The notes beneath the pieces were generated by a model. That model did no database searches, was not told where the DNA came from, and saw only the letters and a list, made by a program, of their open reading frames with translations. A DNA stretch of 64,000 nt. It comes from Monodelphis domestica. Taxonomy: Eukaryota > Chordata > Mammalia > Didelphimorphia > Didelphidae. Location of the stretch: the NCBI RefSeq assembly GCF_027887165.1, contig NC_077232.1, forward strand, positions 18,058,755-18,122,754, written 5' to 3'. This document shows, piece after piece, positions 45,386 to 56,800 of the stretch. A program made the translations under genes and the position numbers. Position 1 is the first letter of the stretch. Every line of letters begins with the position of its first letter.

Positions 45386-45639
45386 AGTCTCCTATATTAG
45401 AACTCTTGTGACAGGTCCTACTTAGATCTACAATATGAGTATCTTGGGGAAAAGAAGGGAATCTCTCTTCAAGGAAAGGGGAGATACAAGACTCTGAAAG
45501 AAAGGTCTGCAGCTGCCATTTTCACAATGTGAAACGTGTTTATAGTAAAAACAATGATATTAATAACTAATATTTCTTTGACAATTTAATGTGTACGTGA
45601 CGATTTACTAACCCTAAACATGTATTTGACATATTTGTA

Positions 45640-45705
45640 CTCAAACCCTCCCTTCTCTGGGCCTGGCTCTCAATCCACCGAGCCACCCAGCTGCACTCTT
45701 TACAT
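45640..45705 (-). repeat. SINE remnant after internal deletion, unit A
   Basis: Only the 5' end of an inverted WSINE1-like copy remains (CTGGCTCTCAATCCACCGAG). The unit B copy at 59498 is full-length, so unit A lost most of it. Confidence 0.75.
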
Positions 45706-45719
45706 TATTTTTCTCTTAT

Positions 45720-45860
45720 TTTATCCTCAGTATAACCACATGACACAGGGTGACTATTGTCCCTATTTTAACAGATCAGAAAACTAAGGATGAGAGAGGT
45801 TAAGTAATACCGGTAGCAGACTTGGAACCCAGGTCTTCATACCTCCTTATCCTTTACTCT
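45720..45860 (-). repeat. MIR fragment, unit A
   Basis: TTAACAGATCAGAAAACTAA and GACTTGGAACCCAGGTCTTC. Paired with 59710 in unit B. Confidence 0.5.
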
Positions 45861-46479
45861 TTCTACCTTGATGCCAGGATTTCAATACATTGAATCAGGA
45901 GAAAAATACATTTGGAGAATAGGCAGTTTTGCAGATGTGGAATGGAGAGCCTGAGAGAGTATTTTATCATATTGTTACATGTAGTAAATTGGAAAACCAG
46001 AACTTGAACCCAGGTCTTCTCCCCATAATTTGAATTGTATCATTACTCCACCAACAGACATTTGTGAATGCACTTGGTTCTTCATGTATTTCTAAGCACC
46101 AGATTGAGGGTTGCTCCCCATGGATTTTCAAAATGTTCAACAGACTTCTCTAACTTTTGCCTGAGATATTTTCAGTTTTATTGTTTGGAATCCTGACCAA
46201 TGACTCCATGATGAAGTAGTTGTAACTATATGGCTCCAAGTATACTGTTTTTCACATGGTGAAGACTATTTCTGCTCCCTCATTTTACAGCTGCTCTAAC
46301 AGAGGCTCTGGGGTGACTTGGCTGATGTCCCAGAGTAATTTATATGAAGAGGGAAGAGTAGTAATTCAGTAGTAGGATCCTATTTCATAAGAAGCCTATG
46401 AGATACTCCAACAAAATGGCTAAATTCCATGTAAGCTGCATTCAAAGCATTTTCCTCTTCTATGAAAACCAAAACAAAA

Positions 46480-46676
46480 CAACCCCCCCTTACATTCTAT
46501 CCTAGAAGTGATACTAAGTACTGGTTCAAAGGCAGAAGAATCATAAGGACCAGACAAGGGGTGGTGGTGGTTACGTGACACTCCCAGGGTCATTCAGGAA
46601 GTGTCTGAGGTCATATTTGAACTCAAGACCTCCCATCTCCAGCCTTGGCTCTTTCTCCTCTGGTCTACCTGGTTGT
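46480..46676 (-). repeat. Old SINE, inverted, unit A
   Basis: Diverged WSINE1-like copy (AAGGCAGAAGAATCATAAGG; AACTCAAGACCTCCCATCTC). Paired with 60484. Confidence 0.7.
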
Positions 46677-46794
46677 CTCTCTCCTCTCTTATTTTTGTAT
46701 TACTGTCAAGAAGAGGAAATTATCTGAATCCGGCATAACTTCTTGATATATTTTTTTATTTATTCCTTTCCTTTCCCTATTTGCTACCCATCTC

Positions 46795-47130
46795 TCAAGT
46801 GATCTTTTCAAGAATATCCCTAGAAGGTATCATGTTTACTGGCTTGTAGTCTTCACACTTTGTTCTCTTCTGTTTTTTGAAAATAAAAAAAATTGCTCTT
46901 TTCCAGTCTTGTGGTACATCTCCCAGTTTCCATGATGTTTCAGACATCACTGGCAGTGACTCAGACATGACATTTGCCAGTTCTTTCAGAAGCCAAGGAT
47001 GTAGATCAGTGGGGCCAGCTGACTTGGATTTATCGAGGTCAGCCAAATGTTCCCTTAAAGTTTGCTTTCTTATCTTAGGTCTCAAGCCTTTCCATTGTCG
47101 TACTTGTTTCATCATTTCCACTCTAAATTC
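46795..47130 (-). mobile_element. CR1-type LINE reverse-transcriptase fossil, unit A
   Basis: A minus-strand frame of 108 codons (47121 to 46795) reads as CR1/L3 RT: KSAGPTDLHPWLLKELANVM, SETSWKLGDVPQDWKRAIF, KCEDYKPVNM. These match the CR1 phrases for KSxGPDGxHPRVLKEL, SWxxGEVPEDWK and NYRPVS as remembered from the family. It covers the RT entry region only; the catalytic FADD-like box is not present. The frame is surprisingly open for so old a family. Confidence 0.85.
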
Positions 47131-47319
47131 TCTTTTGCTGAGAAAACAGAAAAAATCCTAGAAATTGAGCAGCTTTGCCTGAACTCCTCCTGCTTGTCAT
47201 TTCTTATAGAATAATAGTGTTCTGTCATGATTATATAGCACAGCTTGTCCAACCATTCCCCAACTGATGGAGATCCCTTCAATGTCAAATTCTTTGCTAC
47301 CACAAAGACCTGCAATAAA
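47131..47319 (-). mobile_element. L1 ORF2 C-terminal fragment, inverted, unit A
   Basis: On the minus strand it reads FVVAKNLTLKGSPSVGEWLD, then KLCYIIMTEHYYSIRNDKQE, the end of marsupial L1 ORF2. Paired with 61145 in unit B. Confidence 0.8.
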
Positions 47320-47333
47320 GATTCCTGATTCTT

Positions 47334-47579
47334 TTATTTTTTTAAACCCTTCCCTTCCATCTTGAAATCAATACTGTGTATTGACTCCAAGGCAGAAGAG
47401 TGGTAAGGGCTAGGAAATAGGGGTCAAGTGACTTGCCCAGGGTCACACAGCTGGGAAGTTTCTGAGGCCAGATTTAAACCTAGGACCTCCTGTCTCTAGG
47501 TCTGCCTCCCAATCCTCCTGCCTCTCAATACTCTCAATACTCAATACTCTCAATACACTCAGCTGCCCAGCTGCCCCTA
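47334..47579 (-). repeat. tRNA-derived marsupial SINE, unit A only
   Basis: A 14-base target duplication GATTCYTGATTCTT lies at 47320-47333 and 47580-47593. The empty site is intact at 61318-61331 in unit B. The 5' end carries a short CTCTCAATA expansion near 47520-47560. Confidence 0.92.
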
Positions 47580-47785
47580 GATTCTTGATTCTTAAAGAAC
47601 CACACCTTCTGTTATATTATATGCCCATGTTCCCATATTACACACATGTCTGCTTAAAAATCTAAGTTAGTGAGTGTCCTGTGTATAAATATTGGTCTCT
47701 TCATTTAATCATATTTTTCCTTCTTTATTTAATTATTTTCCTTTGTTTCTTCTGATAGCTTTTATCCCTCCAGGGATGATTTTTT

Positions 47786-48221
47786 CTTTTTTCTTTTCTT
47801 TTCTTTTTTGAAGAATTGATTTAATCAATCAATTTAGAACATTATTCCTTGGTTACAAGAATCATATTCTTTTCCTCACCTCCCTCACCCCTTCCCATAG
47901 CTGATGTATAATTCCATTGGTTTTTACATGTATTCTTGATCATAACCTATTTCCATGTTGTTGATGTTTGTGCTAGGGTGACCATTTAGAATCTCCATCC
48001 CCAATCATATCCCCATTGAACCATGGTTTCAAGCAGTTGTTTTTCTTTCATTTTTCTGCTCCTACAGTTTTTCCTCTGAATGTGGATAGTGTTCTTTCTT
48101 TTAGATCCCTCCGGGTTGTTCAGTATCAGTGCATTGCCACTAATGGAGAGGACCATTACATTTGATTGATTGATTTAATTAATTAGTACCACACTGTATC
48201 AGTCTCTGTGTATAATGTTCT
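47786..48221 (-). mobile_element. L1 3' UTR insertion, inverted, unit A
   Basis: CAGGGATGATTTTTT (47771) and CAGGGATGATTTCTT (48222) flank an L1 tail of about 436 bases. Shared with 61523, so it predates the duplication. Confidence 0.88.
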
Positions 48222-49181
48222 CAGGGATGATTTCTTTTAAAACATTTTAGACTATAGGATACTACTTATATTTTCTTTGAACCCATGGACACAAGCTTTC
48301 CAAAAAAACCCAAAACAACCCTATAGTATATGCCAACTATGCTATGTTTTCTCTCTCCTCAATTATAAGTTCTAGGATGGAATGATCCACAGGTTTCCAT
48401 TATTCCTTCCCAGAAAGAAATTCATCTGTATTAGTGAGTGAAAATCAGATCCAGAATAAAACTTCTTATTGGTTCCTACATTTTTTTGAAGGATGAAACA
48501 TCCATAAGATAAATTCAAATGTCAGAACAATTTGCCTTTGGAAGAGGGGTCTAACAAGTTTCTGGAGAACTTGATCCCCTTATATAACTTCACATGTTCT
48601 GCCAGCCTTGTTGCCAGGCATTTTTCAATTCTAAAAAATAAATCACTTCGAATTCTCCCATATTTCACTCAGAATCTCACTATTTTCTCCACTGCTCTCT
48701 TTTCTGAGGCTGTGTATATAGATTTAGTGATGAAAACTGAACTGCTAGAAATTTATCACTACCAAACACTCAAAAGAGAACCCAGGCATAGGGCCATGTC
48801 AAATTAGCCAGCTCAAGAGAAGGCGAAGTGAGAATATAACATAGGTAGAAGAACCAGGAGAGAGTAGTGCCAGAAAAACCCATCAAGAAGGGACAGTCAA
48901 TGGCCTTTGCCATGTATGGCTGAGGAGGAAGAAAGATGAAATTCACTGAGGTGGAAGAATGTTGACAAACCATTCAGAAATGTGAGTTCATTAATGAGTT
49001 TAATAATGTATAATGATATTTTGCATCTTAGTATATGTGTTGAAAATTCAAAATTGTAGTCTTGATATTATATTTAGTTTAACCTACATGAAAAGCAATT
49101 TTTATGTCATAGAAGTTCAATTTCCTAATTCAACAGGATTCTATACAGTTCACAAAATGTTATCATCAGCTATAATGTATT

Positions 49182-49208
49182 TTGCTCTCTGTTTTTCTCT
49201 TGACACAG
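49182..49208 (+). promoter_or_regulatory. 3' splice acceptor before the 49 kb OR
   Basis: A pyrimidine tract ends TTTTTCTCTTGACACAG at 49208, 31 bases before the ATG at 49239. It is near-identical to the tract before the 63.9 kb OR. Confidence 0.65.
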
Positions 49209-49238
49209 GTGATGTTTACAAAGTCCCTTAAGATATCT

Positions 49239-50183
49239 ATGGAGAACAGCTCAGAGGTGAAAGAGTTCATCCTTGTGGGATTAACAGATGCCCCAGAGCT
49301 TCAAGTGCCCCTCTTCATGATGTTCATGGTCATCTATGTCATCACTGTGGTGGGGAACCTGGGAATGGTGGTGATTATCTCTTGGGACTCTCGTCTCCAC
49401 ACCCCCATGTACTTTTTCCTCAGTAACCTCTCTCTGGTGGATTTTGGCTATTCTACAGCTATTACTCCTAAAGTGATGGCTGGCTTCCTCACAGGCAACA
49501 ACATCATCTCCTACAATGGATGTGCTGCACAAATGTTCTTCTTTGCAGTATTTGCCACTGCTGAAAGTTATCTCCTGGCTGTTATGGCCTATGATCGCCA
49601 TGCAGCTGTGTGTAAGCCCCTCCATTACACCACCACCATGACGTCCAGTGTGTGTGTCCGTCTGGTCATTGGCTCCTATATCTGTGGTTTTGTGAATTCC
49701 TCCATCCACACAGGGGACATATTTAGCCTCCACTTTTGCAATTCCAATGTCATTCCTCACTTTTTCTGTGATTTCCCACCCCTTTTAGCTCTTTCTTGCT
49801 CTGACACACACATTACTGAATTAGTTATTTTCTTTGTTGTGGGATTCAATGTCTTTTTTGCCATTTTCACCATATTGGTATCCTATTTATTCATCTTTGT
49901 AGCTATCCTGAGAATGCGCTCAGCTGAGGGTCGCCAGAAAGCCTTCTCTACCTGTGCTTCCCACCTCACAGCAGTGTCCATATTCTATGGGACCATCATC
50001 TTCATGTACTTACAACCCAGTTCTAGTCATTCCATGGACACAGACAAAATGGCCTCAGTATTCTACACTATGGTCATCCCCATGTTGAACCCTTTGGTCT
50101 ATAGCCTGAGGAATAAAGATGTCAAGAGTGCTTTTTCTAAACTTTCTCATGGTGCAAAGTCTTCCTTAGGCTTATCCTCTTAA
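49239..50183 (+). CDS. OR5B-like: Olfactory receptor, OR5B-like
   Basis: This is an intact 314-residue intronless odorant receptor. The frame is open from 49182, but the ATG at 49239 is chosen because the upstream ATG lies in the intron before the acceptor, and [10 protein letters not shown] aligns with all sister genes. Marks: N3 glycosylation site (NSS), GN at 39-40, [15 protein letters not shown]95, [10 protein letters not shown] at 116-125, C167, C177 and C187, [23 protein letters not shown]. In loop 2 it has VIPHFFCD where the others have VIHHFFCD or VVHHFFCD (P173). The visible N-terminus of the 63.9 kb gene differs from it at one residue in 32. Expected role is odorant detection through Golf; the ligand is unknown. 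Confidence 0.95.
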   Translation: MENSSEVKEFILVGLTDAPELQVPLFMMFMVIYVITVVGNLGMVVIISWDSRLHTPMYFFLSNLSLVDFGYSTAITPKVMAGFLTGNNIISYNGCAAQMFFFAVFATAESYLLAVMAYDRHAAVCKPLHYTTTMTSSVCVRLVIGSYICGFVNSSIHTGDIFSLHFCNSNVIPHFFCDFPPLLALSCSDTHITELVIFFVVGFNVFFAIFTILVSYLFIFVAILRMRSAEGRQKAFSTCASHLTAVSIFYGTIIFMYLQPSSSHSMDTDKMASVFYTMVIPMLNPLVYSLRNKDVKSAFSKLSHGAKSSLGLSS

Positions 50184-50682
50184 TTAGGGCATAACCTAAT
50201 GCATCTTCTCTATTTGTACCTTCATTGTACACACATTCTCTTCATCCTCCATGGCATAGACAAGACTAGATTCCTTTTTCTTCTTGGACCTGGGAAGTAC
50301 CTTCCTGGAAGGTTTCTAACTACTAAATGTGTACTCTGAAGTTTATTGAATTTAGGAGAATTGGCCCCATTTATCTCAATTTCAATCCTAACTCCAAGAC
50401 ATTTCTGAAATTCAGAAAATTTCTCTTTAAATTTATATAGAACTCTAGCTTAACTCTTGCTGTTGAGCAGGATGTGATGCCAAGTAATGAAAATAGTCAC
50501 TGCCAATATTTCATTTGTTCACTGGGTTCCTTAGTCCAAATAATTAATGAATGTGTTGAGGATTTCCACCCACAGTGAGCTATTGCAGTTATGAGAAAAT
50601 GCTACAGAAAAGTTAGTTACTATTATCCTCAATCTGAATTTTTATCTCAAATACTATGTCTTTGGCATGAGGTGCTTCCATT

Positions 50683-51304
50683 TGTAAGGATAATTTTAGG
50701 GTTGTGACCTAATCTTAATTAATTTTTGGTCACCAGGGATATCTCAATAAAGTACCCAAGTCAGCTTGCCAATTTATGATGGTTATTTATTATAGATGAA
50801 AGGAATTAAGGAGAAGAGAGAGAGAAGGTTTTAGGATTCCTCCCATCTGGCCTGTGCCAGGGGGAGTTCAAAGTCGTCAGCCAAAGAGGAAGACCAGAAG
50901 CTTTCTTGAGAATAATGTTGGGAGGTATCAAGGAAAACTCACTGCTAAACTCGGAAAAACAGCATCCACGCCATGATGCGAACATGCTCAGCAAGCTGCC
51001 ACCAGCCACTTCTCTGCTGTCAAAGAGGCCAGAGAGAGGAAATGATGCGAAATATATAGACGGTTTTACATTACTTTCCTGCATCTCACATGTACCAATG
51101 GTATCTTAGTCTTGACATAGGACAGCCCAGTGATCTGTCAGTTGTTTCTGATTTGTCATTTGCTATCACATGTCTGTCATAGGCCATCCTCCTAGATACT
51201 TAATCAATAATTATGGGGGAAAATATTACTGATTTTGTTAAGCTATGTAGGGTGGAGTTATCTAAAGTTCACAATTTCCTGATTTTGTTAGACTAATGTT
51301 CACA
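50683..51304 (-). mobile_element. Solo LTR, class I ERV family, in the 3' flank of the 49 kb OR
   Basis: The 622-base element runs TGTAAGG to TTCACA, with near-identical 4-base duplications (CATT before, CAGT after). Unit A has the empty site near 41480 (GATGCTTCCAGTGTGACA). It is closely related to 23577. It has no internal region and lies between the OR stop and the candidate poly(A) signal at 51519. Confidence 0.88.
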
Positions 51305-51518
51305 CAGTGTGACATTTTCTTTTACCCAGACAAATCTACCACTCATTTATAATCTTCACTGATATAGAGGGTTGTCTAGGGCACTGCCAGGGTAAGTGAA
51401 TATTTCATGACCATACAACCAGTCAGAAGCAAGAATTATCTTAAAATTTCCTCATTCCAAGATCACTGTTCTGCATTGTTCCATGCTGTTATCAACGTGT
51501 TTTATTTTAAACAGTTGA

Positions 51519-51524
51519 AATAAA
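51519..51524 (+). promoter_or_regulatory. Candidate poly(A) signal, 49 kb OR
   Basis: AATAAA in the same context as 41693. It has been pushed to 1336 bases after the stop by the LTR insertion. Confidence 0.4.
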
Positions 51525-51554
51525 TGATCTAGTTTATCTGGGTGATCCTTCAGA

Positions 51555-52075
51555 GGTCACAACAATGAATTGGAAACTGAGGGAATGCCCATCAATTGGG
51601 GAATGGCTGAGCAAGTTGTGGTATATGATTGTGATTGAGTGCTATTGTATTAGAAAAAATGATGACCAAGAGGCTTTCAGAGAAACCTGGGGAGACTTAT
51701 ATGAACTAATGCAAAGTGAAATGAGCAGAACCAGGACAACATAGTACACAGTAAGAGCACTATTATATGTGGATTAACTGAAAAATTTAACTACTCAGCA
51801 ATACAATGATCTGAGACAATTCTGAAGGACTTGTGATGACAAATGCTATGTGCCTGCAGACAAAGAACTGATGGAGTCTGAATGGAGATTGATGCATGCT
51901 TTAAAAAACTTTATTATTCATATTTTCATATGAATTTTTTTTTTTGCAAAATGGAACTAATGGAAACATTGTGCATTATTGCCCATATGTAATCTATATC
52001 AAATTGTTTGCCTTCCCAAAGGAACAAAAGGGAAAGATAGAGAGAAAGAATTTGACAATCAAAGTTTTAAAAATA
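51555..52075 (+). mobile_element. L1 3' end fragment, unit B
   Basis: Partner of 41735-42235 (GGGAATGCCCATCAATTGGG, AAATGAGCAGAACCAGGACA). Confidence 0.85.
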
Positions 52076-53674
52076 GTGTAAAAGATACTTACATGTAATT
52101 AGAAAAATAAAAATACACTAAAAATAAGGCTATAATTCTTTTTGGTCAGTTTTCTATTCTTCTTTTTTCAGTAACAAAGAATTAAAATGATCTCATTTGT
52201 CTTAAAGTTCTTTCCTCTTTTCTTTAATGCCAAACTTCTACTTTGGTTTCTTTATTCAGTCAGTTTAACTGAAGTGGAGACAGCAGCCTCTTCTCACCAC
52301 CCTGAGACAGGGCTGTCCCTGTGATCTCCTCCATATTGCAAAAGAGACTCTTGTTCAAGTACTGGCAGGTTAGAGGGTCTCATAGGTCTTTTACACCTCT
52401 TAAAGGCTCTGTTTCTGGAGTTGAATGTTTGAACTTTCCTGTTTGCAGGAAGCTACAGAAGCCAAAGTAAACAGCTCTTCATCTCATCAGAATACAGACT
52501 GAACTGCTACAAATAGAGTCATTGGTCTTAAAATGGACTCACCAACTCTTGCAAGGCATAATTGGAGAATCTGGTGAATGTGTCTAAGTAGGGCAGAAGC
52601 TCTCCTTTAGGTTTGTTTGGCTGAATTAGGGGAGACCTTGGCGAAATATGTTGATGTGGATGAACAGAAGTATGCCATTGTCTCATCTTCTGTAAGGATT
52701 GGGTGAAAGGGAATATGAAAGGTTTGTAACAGAGAATGAAGGAGGTGAAGGGACAGAAGGGATAAGGAGGGTTGATGAGGTAAACAGAGAGATAAGCACT
52801 GGGGTTTAGAGACCATCTGTGAAATTCTCTCTTTCCCTCACCCTTCAATCCAAAGAGCAGTACCCCTGAGCTGATGTTAGGCAAGGATGAACAGGGGCTG
52901 TGTCTCAATGAGTAGGTTTCTGAGGAATGATTGAGTTTACTTCCCTCAAGGCTTGGCCAGTACTTGAAATCCCAGAATTCCCACTTTCTGGCAGGCTGGC
53001 TGTCCCTGGTGGTTTTGTTGTTTAGCCAAGGATAGATGGCTAATCTAGCCCACCACCCTCTCTTTCTTTGGTTCTTCTATGATTTTAATATGACAGAGTT
53101 ATTCCAATATAGTTTGTTTAATAGTTCAAGTAATAAAGGGGGGGGGAGGAATAGATTTGTGGGAATAGGAGACCCTCCCTACAGGTTGTCTTTGTCTTCC
53201 TTCTTTAGCTGAGCCAAGTGGCTCAGGTTTCTGCTTCTCTTTCTCCTTTCTCTCTAATTACTGTCATTGTCCTAAACTAAAGAGATATCAAAGTATCCTT
53301 CTTGGGAAGGTCAAGGGCTAGGAAGGGTCTTTGGGGTGACCCCATGAAGTTCAAGGGATCAGCCTCTATCAGCAGCAGTTCTTTTCCTTTCTTGTATTGA
53401 TCATCTAAAGATGTCAGGCTTCTTCTATCTTTAGGGCAATGGAAGTGGAAAAAAGGCTTTGTCACCACAGGCTGAGGCCTCAAGCTTGGGTCCTAGCTCC
53501 TGACTCTCCAGAGTTCACAGGGAAAAAGATTCCTTTCTGAGCTTTTTTCTCCCACAAGCCTCTTCTCCTGCTCCAACTGCTGCTCCCTCTCCTGGCCATA
53601 TTCTAAATGATGGTTCAGTCTCAGTTTTTCTTTCCATACATCTCCCTGGCACAAAAGTAGCTTATTTGGAGCAT

Positions 53675-53868
53675 GGTTAGATGGCTTCTAGGGAGTGTGG
53701 TGAATAGAGGACTAGACTTGGATTCCCAAGAATGACTGAATTAAAATCTGGCCTCAGATACTAGTTATAGGACCCGGCACATCCCTTAACTCCTAAGTTT
53801 TTAAAATGAGGAAAATAATAGTTCCTATCTCCCAGGGTTATTGTGAGGATCATATGATATAATATTTG
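53675..53868 (+). repeat. MIR/THER CORE-SINE, left part, unit B
   Basis: Partner of 43840-44085. It is cut at ATGATATAATATTTG by the L1; the right part resumes at 57850-57900. Confidence 0.7.
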
Positions 53869-56800
53869 TTCTTTGTTTCTTTTATTATTTTTTCTTTGTT
53901 TGCATTAATTTATTTAGTCAATTTAGAACATTATTCCTTGGTTACAAGAATCACATTATTTCCCTCCCTCCCCTCCACCCACTCTTCTGGCAGCTGACGC
54001 TCAATTTCATTGGGTGTTACTTGTGTCCGTGATCAGAACCTGTTTCCATATTGATGGTATTTGTACTAGGATGTTCATTTAGAGTCTACATTCTCCTTCA
54101 TTTCCCCTTCGACCCATGTCACCAAACAATTGTTTTTCTTCGGTGGTTTTACTCCCACAGTTTTTCCTCTGGATGTGGGTAGTGGTTTTTCTCATAGGTT
54201 CCCCCAAGTTGTTCAGGATCACTGCTTTGCCACTAACAGAGAAGTCCATTACCTTCGATTGTACCATAGTGTATCAGTCTCTGTGTACAGTGTTCTCCTG
54301 GTTCTGCTTCTCTCACTCTACATCAATTCCTGGAGGTTGTCCAGTCCCCATGAATTCCTCCACTTTATTATTCCTTTGAGCACAATAGTATTCCATCACC
54401 AACAGATACCACAATTTGTTCAGCCATTCCACAATTAAAGGTTATTCCCCCATTTTCCAATTTTTTGCCATGTCTTTTTCCTTATTATCTCTTTGGGGTA
54501 CAAACCCATCAATGCTATGGCTGGATCAAAGGACAGACAGTCTTTCATCGCCCTTTGGGCATAGTTCCAAATTGCCCTCCAGAATGGTTGGATCAGTTCA
54601 CAACTCCACCAGCAATGCAGTAATGTCCCAACTTTGCCACATCCCCTCCAGCATTCATTACTTTCCTTTGCTGTCATGTTGGCCAATCTGCTAGGTGTGA
54701 GGTGATACCTCAGAGTTGTTTTGATTTGCATCTCTCTGATTATAAGAGATTTAGAACACTTTTTCATGTGCTTATCAATAGTTTTGATTTCTTTAACTGA
54801 AAATTGCCTTTTCAAGTCCTTTGCCCATTTATCAATTGGAGAATGGCTTGATTTTTTTGTACAATTGATTTAGCTCTTTGTAAATCTGAATAATTAGACC
54901 TTTGTCAGAGGTTATTTTTATGAAAACTGTTTCCCAATTTGTTGCTTCCCTTCTAAATTTGGATGCATTAGTTTTGTTTGTACAAAACCTTTTTAATTTG
55001 ATGTAATCAAAATTTTGATTTTAAATTTTGTGATTTTTTCTAGCTCTTGCTTGGTTTTGAATGTCTTTACTTGCCCAAAGATCTGACATGTATACTATTC
55101 TGTATTCACCTAATTTGCTTATAGTTTCCTTCATTATATTCAGGTCATTCACCCATTCTGAGTTTATCTTGGTGTAGGGTGTGAGATGTTGATCCAAACC
55201 TAATCTCTCCTATTCTGTCTTACAATTTTCCCAGCTGTTTTTATCAAACAGTGTATTTTGGTCCCAAAAGTTGGGATCTTTGGGCATATCATAGACCGTC
55301 TTCCTGAGGTCATTTGCCCCTAGTCTATTCTACTGATCCTCCTTTCTGTCTCTTAGCCAGTACCAAATTGTTTTGATGACCACTGTTTTATAGTATAGTT
55401 TGAGATCTGGGAGTGCAAGGCCCCCTTCCATCACATTTTTTTCATGATTTACTTGGATATCCTTGATCTTTTTTTCTTCCATAGGAACTTTTTTATGTTT
55501 TTTTTTTGTAATTCAATAAAAAAGTTTTTTGGTAGTTCAATGGGTATGGCACTAAATAAATAAATTAATTTGGGTAGGATTGCTGGGGGCCATCAGTCCA
55601 CGATGCCTTGATAGAGTCACCTGTGGTAGCTGGGGAGACCACAGAGTTGTTCTTGGTGAGATGTGACTGCCCACTCTATCCCCCTTGCATGACTTCTTTC
55701 ATCAATGCCCCTTACTTATGAATTGACATGAATATTATTCCCCCTAGTCTCAAAAGAAATAATGGAAGAGCAAAACACCTGTACCCTTATTCTCCAAAAC
55801 ATCACCAAAAGATCAGACCCTTAAGCCCAATTCCATAAAGACTACCATAGGTTAACTTTTATTTAGGTACACAGCAAAACCGCAGCTACAGGCCAAGCCA
55901 AAAATTTCTCCACATACAGAAGCCTATTCTCATGAAGTCAGCACACAAATCAATCATAGAGGCCCAAGTGATAAGTACGAGTACACCAAGCTTCAGTATG
56001 CTTCAGTGACAAAGGAACTCCCTAGAAGCCACCAGTCTTAATTTGAATTGTGTCCCCAGACCCCTCAGCCTCAATGATATGATTGTTGAATTGTCTTCTA
56101 AGAGCTGCTATTTAATTATTCCTTTTTATTAAAAGCAATACATAATTTTCCTTGATTGTTTGTAAGCTCAAAACTTCTCACAGGGTAATGAGAAAATTAA
56201 GCCACCTGTGACGAAATCATTTATCTTGTGGGCAACCTTTATTCTGTCTATAATCACAATACAAAAATATAGAATGTTAATCATGTGATTTGTTAAAAGT
56301 TAATGTATCACTTTTCCAATTATCTTTCTTTGATCTTGTATATCTGCATGCCAAGAATATGGATATAAAAATAAATCCCAGCCCTGAGAATGTCAGAGCA
56401 TCAGAGCTTCTGAGATGCAAAGCAATCCCATGGCCATTATGATTAAGCTGTCTTCCGTTTGTTATTTACTTTATTTTATTTATTTTGAATGATTGTTCAT
56501 CACCTGTTGGGAACCCTGGAGTCATGAGTGGGGCTGGACACTGACCATGGCATAGGATTGTCATTTTTATTATGTTAGCTTGTCCTATCCATGAGCAATC
56601 AATGTTTTTCCAATTTTTTAGATCTAGTTTTAATTGTGTGAAAAGTGTTTTGTAGTTGTGTTCGTATAGTTCCTGTGTTTGTCTTGGCAGAGAGATTCCT
56701 AAGTATTTTATATTGTCTAGGGTGATTTTAAATGGAATTTCTCTTGCTAATTCTTGCTGCTGAGATGTGTTGAAGATATATAGAAATGCTGATGACTTAA

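Larger units (their letters stand above)
40630..49238 (+). repeat. Tandem segmental duplication, unit A
   Basis: From the middle of the 40 kb OR to the start of the next OR, the sequence aligns in order with unit B (49825-63904): 3' flank, L1 3' end, unique blocks, MIR, conserved module, SINEs, CR1 fossil and L1 tail. Unit A is about 8.6 kb and carries its own SINE at 47334. Confidence 0.9.

Noticed and set aside
49182-49238. In-frame upstream ATG giving a 333-residue 49 kb OR
   Set aside because: It lies before the splice acceptor at 49208, so it is intronic in the expected mRNA; sister genes all start at the MEN position.
49281-49760. 159-codon minus-strand frame opposite the 49 kb OR
   Set aside because: Shadow of the receptor gene. 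Similar histidine-rich antisense frames occur opposite the other ORs and carry no domain.
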